Positions 62,285 through 64,000 of a stretch of 64,000 bases of DNA are shown here, piece after piece. The stretch comes from Natrialba asiatica DSM 12278. GTDB taxonomy: Archaea; Halobacteriota; Halobacteria; Halobacteriales; Natrialbaceae. The notes under the pieces are model-generated. The model saw nothing but the letters and a program-made list of their open reading frames with translations, was not told the DNA's origin and made no database searches. The DNA is taken from positions 1 to 64,000 of the forward strand of contig NZ_AOIO01000040.1 of assembly GCF_000337555.1 (NCBI RefSeq), written 5' to 3'. Made by a program: the position numbers and the translations under genes. How positions within the stretch are numbered: the stretch's first letter is position 1; the number at the start of each line of letters is the position of its first letter.

Positions 62285-62902
62285 ATGGAATCCATCCGCG
62301 TCGCAACCCGCTCGGACGCGGCCGCCGTCCGGGAAATCTACGCGCCGTTCTGTACGTCCTCGTCGGTCACGTTCGAAGAGACGCCGCCGACCGAGTCCGA
62401 AATGGCCGACCGCATCGAGTCGACGCTCGAACAGTACCCGTGGCTCGTCGCCGAAACCGACGCGGGCGTCGCCGGCTACGCCTACGCGGGGCCGCTGCGC
62501 AAGCGCCAGGCCTACGAGTGGCTCGTCGAACTCTCGGTCTACGTGGCCGAGGACGCCCGCCGGTCGGGCGTCGGTCGCGCGCTGTACGAGGCGTTGTTTG
62601 CGGTTCTCAAGCCGCAGGGCTACTGCGATGCCTACGCAGTGACGACGCTACCGAATCCGGAAACGGTCCGGTTCCACGAGCGACTGGGCTTCGAACGACT
62701 CGTCGACTTTCCCGCGATGGGCTACACGCAGGATGCCTGGCACGACGTCTGCTGGTGGCGACGCCCGCTCGCCGAGAAGGAGGACGAGCCGGACCGGCCC
62801 ACGCCGTTTCCAGCGTTCAGCGAGGCGGTCGACGTGGGTTCGTTGCTCGCGGCCGAAGCAGACGGGGTATCCGACACGGCGGGGCCAACCGAAGTCTCTT
62901 AG
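62285..62902 (+). CDS. GNAT N-acetyltransferase, phosphinothricin-acetyltransferase-like
   Basis: A 205-residue GNAT enzyme; IRVATRSDAAAVREIYAPFC, the acetyl-CoA loop VAEDARRSGVGRALYEALFA and RFHERLGFERLVDFPAMGYT match the phosphinothricin/methionine sulfoximine acetyltransferase (PAT/Bar/YncA) group. The ~40-residue acidic tail is extra. True substrate unknown. Leads into thiE with a 15-bp gap. Confidence 0.88.
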   Translation: MESIRVATRSDAAAVREIYAPFCTSSSVTFEETPPTESEMADRIESTLEQYPWLVAETDAGVAGYAYAGPLRKRQAYEWLVELSVYVAEDARRSGVGRALYEALFAVLKPQGYCDAYAVTTLPNPETVRFHERLGFERLVDFPAMGYTQDAWHDVCWWRRPLAEKEDEPDRPTPFPAFSEAVDVGSLLAAEADGVSDTAGPTEVS

Positions 62903-62917
62903 TGACCGCCGACTGAC

Positions 62918-63595
62918 ATGGTCGCTATGGCACCCTCGAACTGGCGCACCTACCTCGTGACACAGGCCTCGCTCTCCGCGGGCCGGTCGACGGCAGAGAT
63001 CGCCCGCGAGGCCATTGCCGGTGGCGTCGACGCGATTCAGCTTCGGGAGAAAGACACCGACGCGCGAACCCGATACGAACTCGGGCGCGAACTCCGCGAG
63101 ATGACGGCCGACGCGGGGGTCGACCTGGTCGTCAACGATCGGCTCGACATCGCGCAGGCGATCGACGCCGACGGCGTTCACGTCGGCCAGTCCGATCTCC
63201 CGGTCGCCGTCGCGCGCGACCTGCTCGGTCCCGACGCGATCGTCGGCTGCTCGACCTCGACGGTCGCCGAGGCACGGCAGGCCGAAGCCGACGGTGCGGA
63301 CTACCTCGGCGTCGGCTCGGTCTACGGGACGACATCGAAGCGCGTCGCCGAACACAAAGACGGCATCGGCCCCGAGCGCGTCGCCGAGATCACCGACGCC
63401 GTCTCGATCCCGGTCGTCGGCATCGGCGGCATCACCGACGACAACGCCGGCCCCGTCGCCGACGCCGGCGCTATCGGCGTCGCCGTCATCTCCGAAATTA
63501 CCGCCGCCGACGATCCACAGGCTGCGACCCAAGCGCTCTCGGCGGCTCTCGAAGCACCAACGCAAAGCCCTTCGAACACGGAAGGACAACCATGA
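62918..63595 (+). CDS. thiE: Thiamine-phosphate synthase ThiE
   Basis: Joins HMP pyrophosphate with thiazole phosphate. TIM barrel of 225 residues: AIQLREKDTDARTRYELGRE, DLVVNDRLDIAQAIDADGVH, VGQSDLPVAVARDLLG, GCSTSTVAEARQAEADGADY, LGVGSVYGTTSK and PVVGIGGITDDNAGPVADAG. All phosphate- and substrate-binding blocks are intact. Start is the ATG at 62918 or 62927. Its stop overlaps the thiM start (ATGA), so the two are co-transcribed. Confidence 0.95.
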   Translation: MVAMAPSNWRTYLVTQASLSAGRSTAEIAREAIAGGVDAIQLREKDTDARTRYELGRELREMTADAGVDLVVNDRLDIAQAIDADGVHVGQSDLPVAVARDLLGPDAIVGCSTSTVAEARQAEADGADYLGVGSVYGTTSKRVAEHKDGIGPERVAEITDAVSIPVVGIGGITDDNAGPVADAGAIGVAVISEITAADDPQAATQALSAALEAPTQSPSNTEGQP

Positions 63596-64000
63596 CTGAC
63601 TCGATCGACGTATCCAGCGCTGAACTCGCGAATTCCTTACGGGCGATCGACGAGTCAGCGCCGCTCGTCCAGGCACTGACGAACGAAGTGACGATGAACG
63701 ACGTGGCGAACCTTATCCTACACTGGGACGGGCTGCCGGTAATGGCGGACTCGCCCGGCGATGCCGGCGAGATGGCCCACGGCGCGGACGCGCTCTTGCT
63801 CAACACCGGTCAGGTTCCGGCGACGAAGGTCGAGGCCATGCGCGAGGCCGCACGGACGGCGACCGAGCGCGGAATCCCGATCGTCCTCGATCCCGTCGGC
63901 GTCGGGTCGACTCCGACGCGCAAGGACGTCGCACAGACGCTGCTCACGGACGTGACGTTCACCGTGATCAAGGGCAATTACGGCGAGATCAGCGCGCTCG
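63592..64000 (+). CDS. thiM: Hydroxyethylthiazole kinase ThiM, partial
   Basis: First ~136 residues, cut by the window end. Phosphorylates hydroxyethylthiazole for ThiE. Blocks PLVQALTNEVTMNDVANLIL, GLPVMADSPGDAGEMAHGAD, ALLLNTGQVP, GIPIVLDPVGVGSTPTRKD and VIKGNYGEISAL are those of ThiM. Confidence 0.93.
   Translation, partial: MTDSIDVSSAELANSLRAIDESAPLVQALTNEVTMNDVANLILHWDGLPVMADSPGDAGEMAHGADALLLNTGQVPATKVEAMREAARTATERGIPIVLDPVGVGSTPTRKDVAQTLLTDVTFTVIKGNYGEISAL

Overview
The window comes from a halophilic archaeon (class Halobacteria). It is GC-rich, its proteins are strongly acidic, and many genes start leaderless about 27 bp behind a TTTAWW-type TATA box. It also carries genes typical of haloarchaea: a TatC plus a tandem double TatC, PGF-CTERM surface proteins, HalOD1, the DUF5784 and DUF5786 families, PCNA, PriL, Hjc, RadA, archaeal eL39/eL31/eIF6 and prefoldin. 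A member of the Natrialbales is my guess; no marker in the window settles the genus. The first 24 bases are not genomic. They match the end of an Illumina Nextera transposase adapter with one mismatch, so base 25 is the true contig edge.

Layout. 25-6.1 kb: tail of larE, two small haloarchaeal proteins, then assimilatory nitrite and nitrate reductases (nasD, nasA) on the minus strand, with a shared repeated motif upstream. 6.4-10.2 kb: the two divergent haloarchaeal TatC genes and a small ribbon-helix-helix protein. 10.3-17.3 kb: information processing and quality control (rlmE, a PRC-barrel-like protein, pcn, HalOD1 protein, alpha/beta hydrolase, priL, htpX). 17.7-26.9 kb: secreted proteins (Tat-exported beta-propeller; S8 protease with cohesin and dockerin; cohesin protein with PGF-CTERM anchor; a 27-residue signal-peptide-like ORF) around an nmd3-taw2 pair. 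27-34.7 kb: XPD-like helicase, an unusual tRNA-like gene, a cysteine-cluster protein, hisG and membrane proteins. 35-51.9 kb: SAH/MTA deaminase and SAH hydrolase, CPBP protease, hjc, acyl-CoA dehydrogenase, PspAB, sufS, sufU, radA, a second beta-propeller. 52-64 kb: DUF424, TPR protein, thpR, a Tat metallopeptidase-like protein, the eL39-eL31-eIF6-(eL20)-pfdA-ftsY region, a lipoprotein, PAP2 phosphatase, GNAT, thiE and the start of thiM.

How genes work together. NasA and NasD reduce nitrate to nitrite to ammonium. The Tat translocases serve RR-signal proteins such as those at 17711, 54113 and 60732. The deaminase at 35110 and AhcY at 37582 both consume S-adenosylhomocysteine. SufS and SufU make Fe-S clusters that NasA, NasD, PriL and the XPD-like helicase would need. 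ThiE and ThiM join the thiamine halves.

Most interesting: (1) a dockerin-tailed protease next to a membrane-anchored cohesin protein, which suggests a cohesin-dockerin surface protease complex; (2) a 100-nt tRNA-like gene with a canonical tRNA core, a class II-type variable arm, a long extended anticodon arm and no clear identity; (3) an eL20 (rpl18a) gene that reads as a frameshifted relic between eif6 and pfdA.
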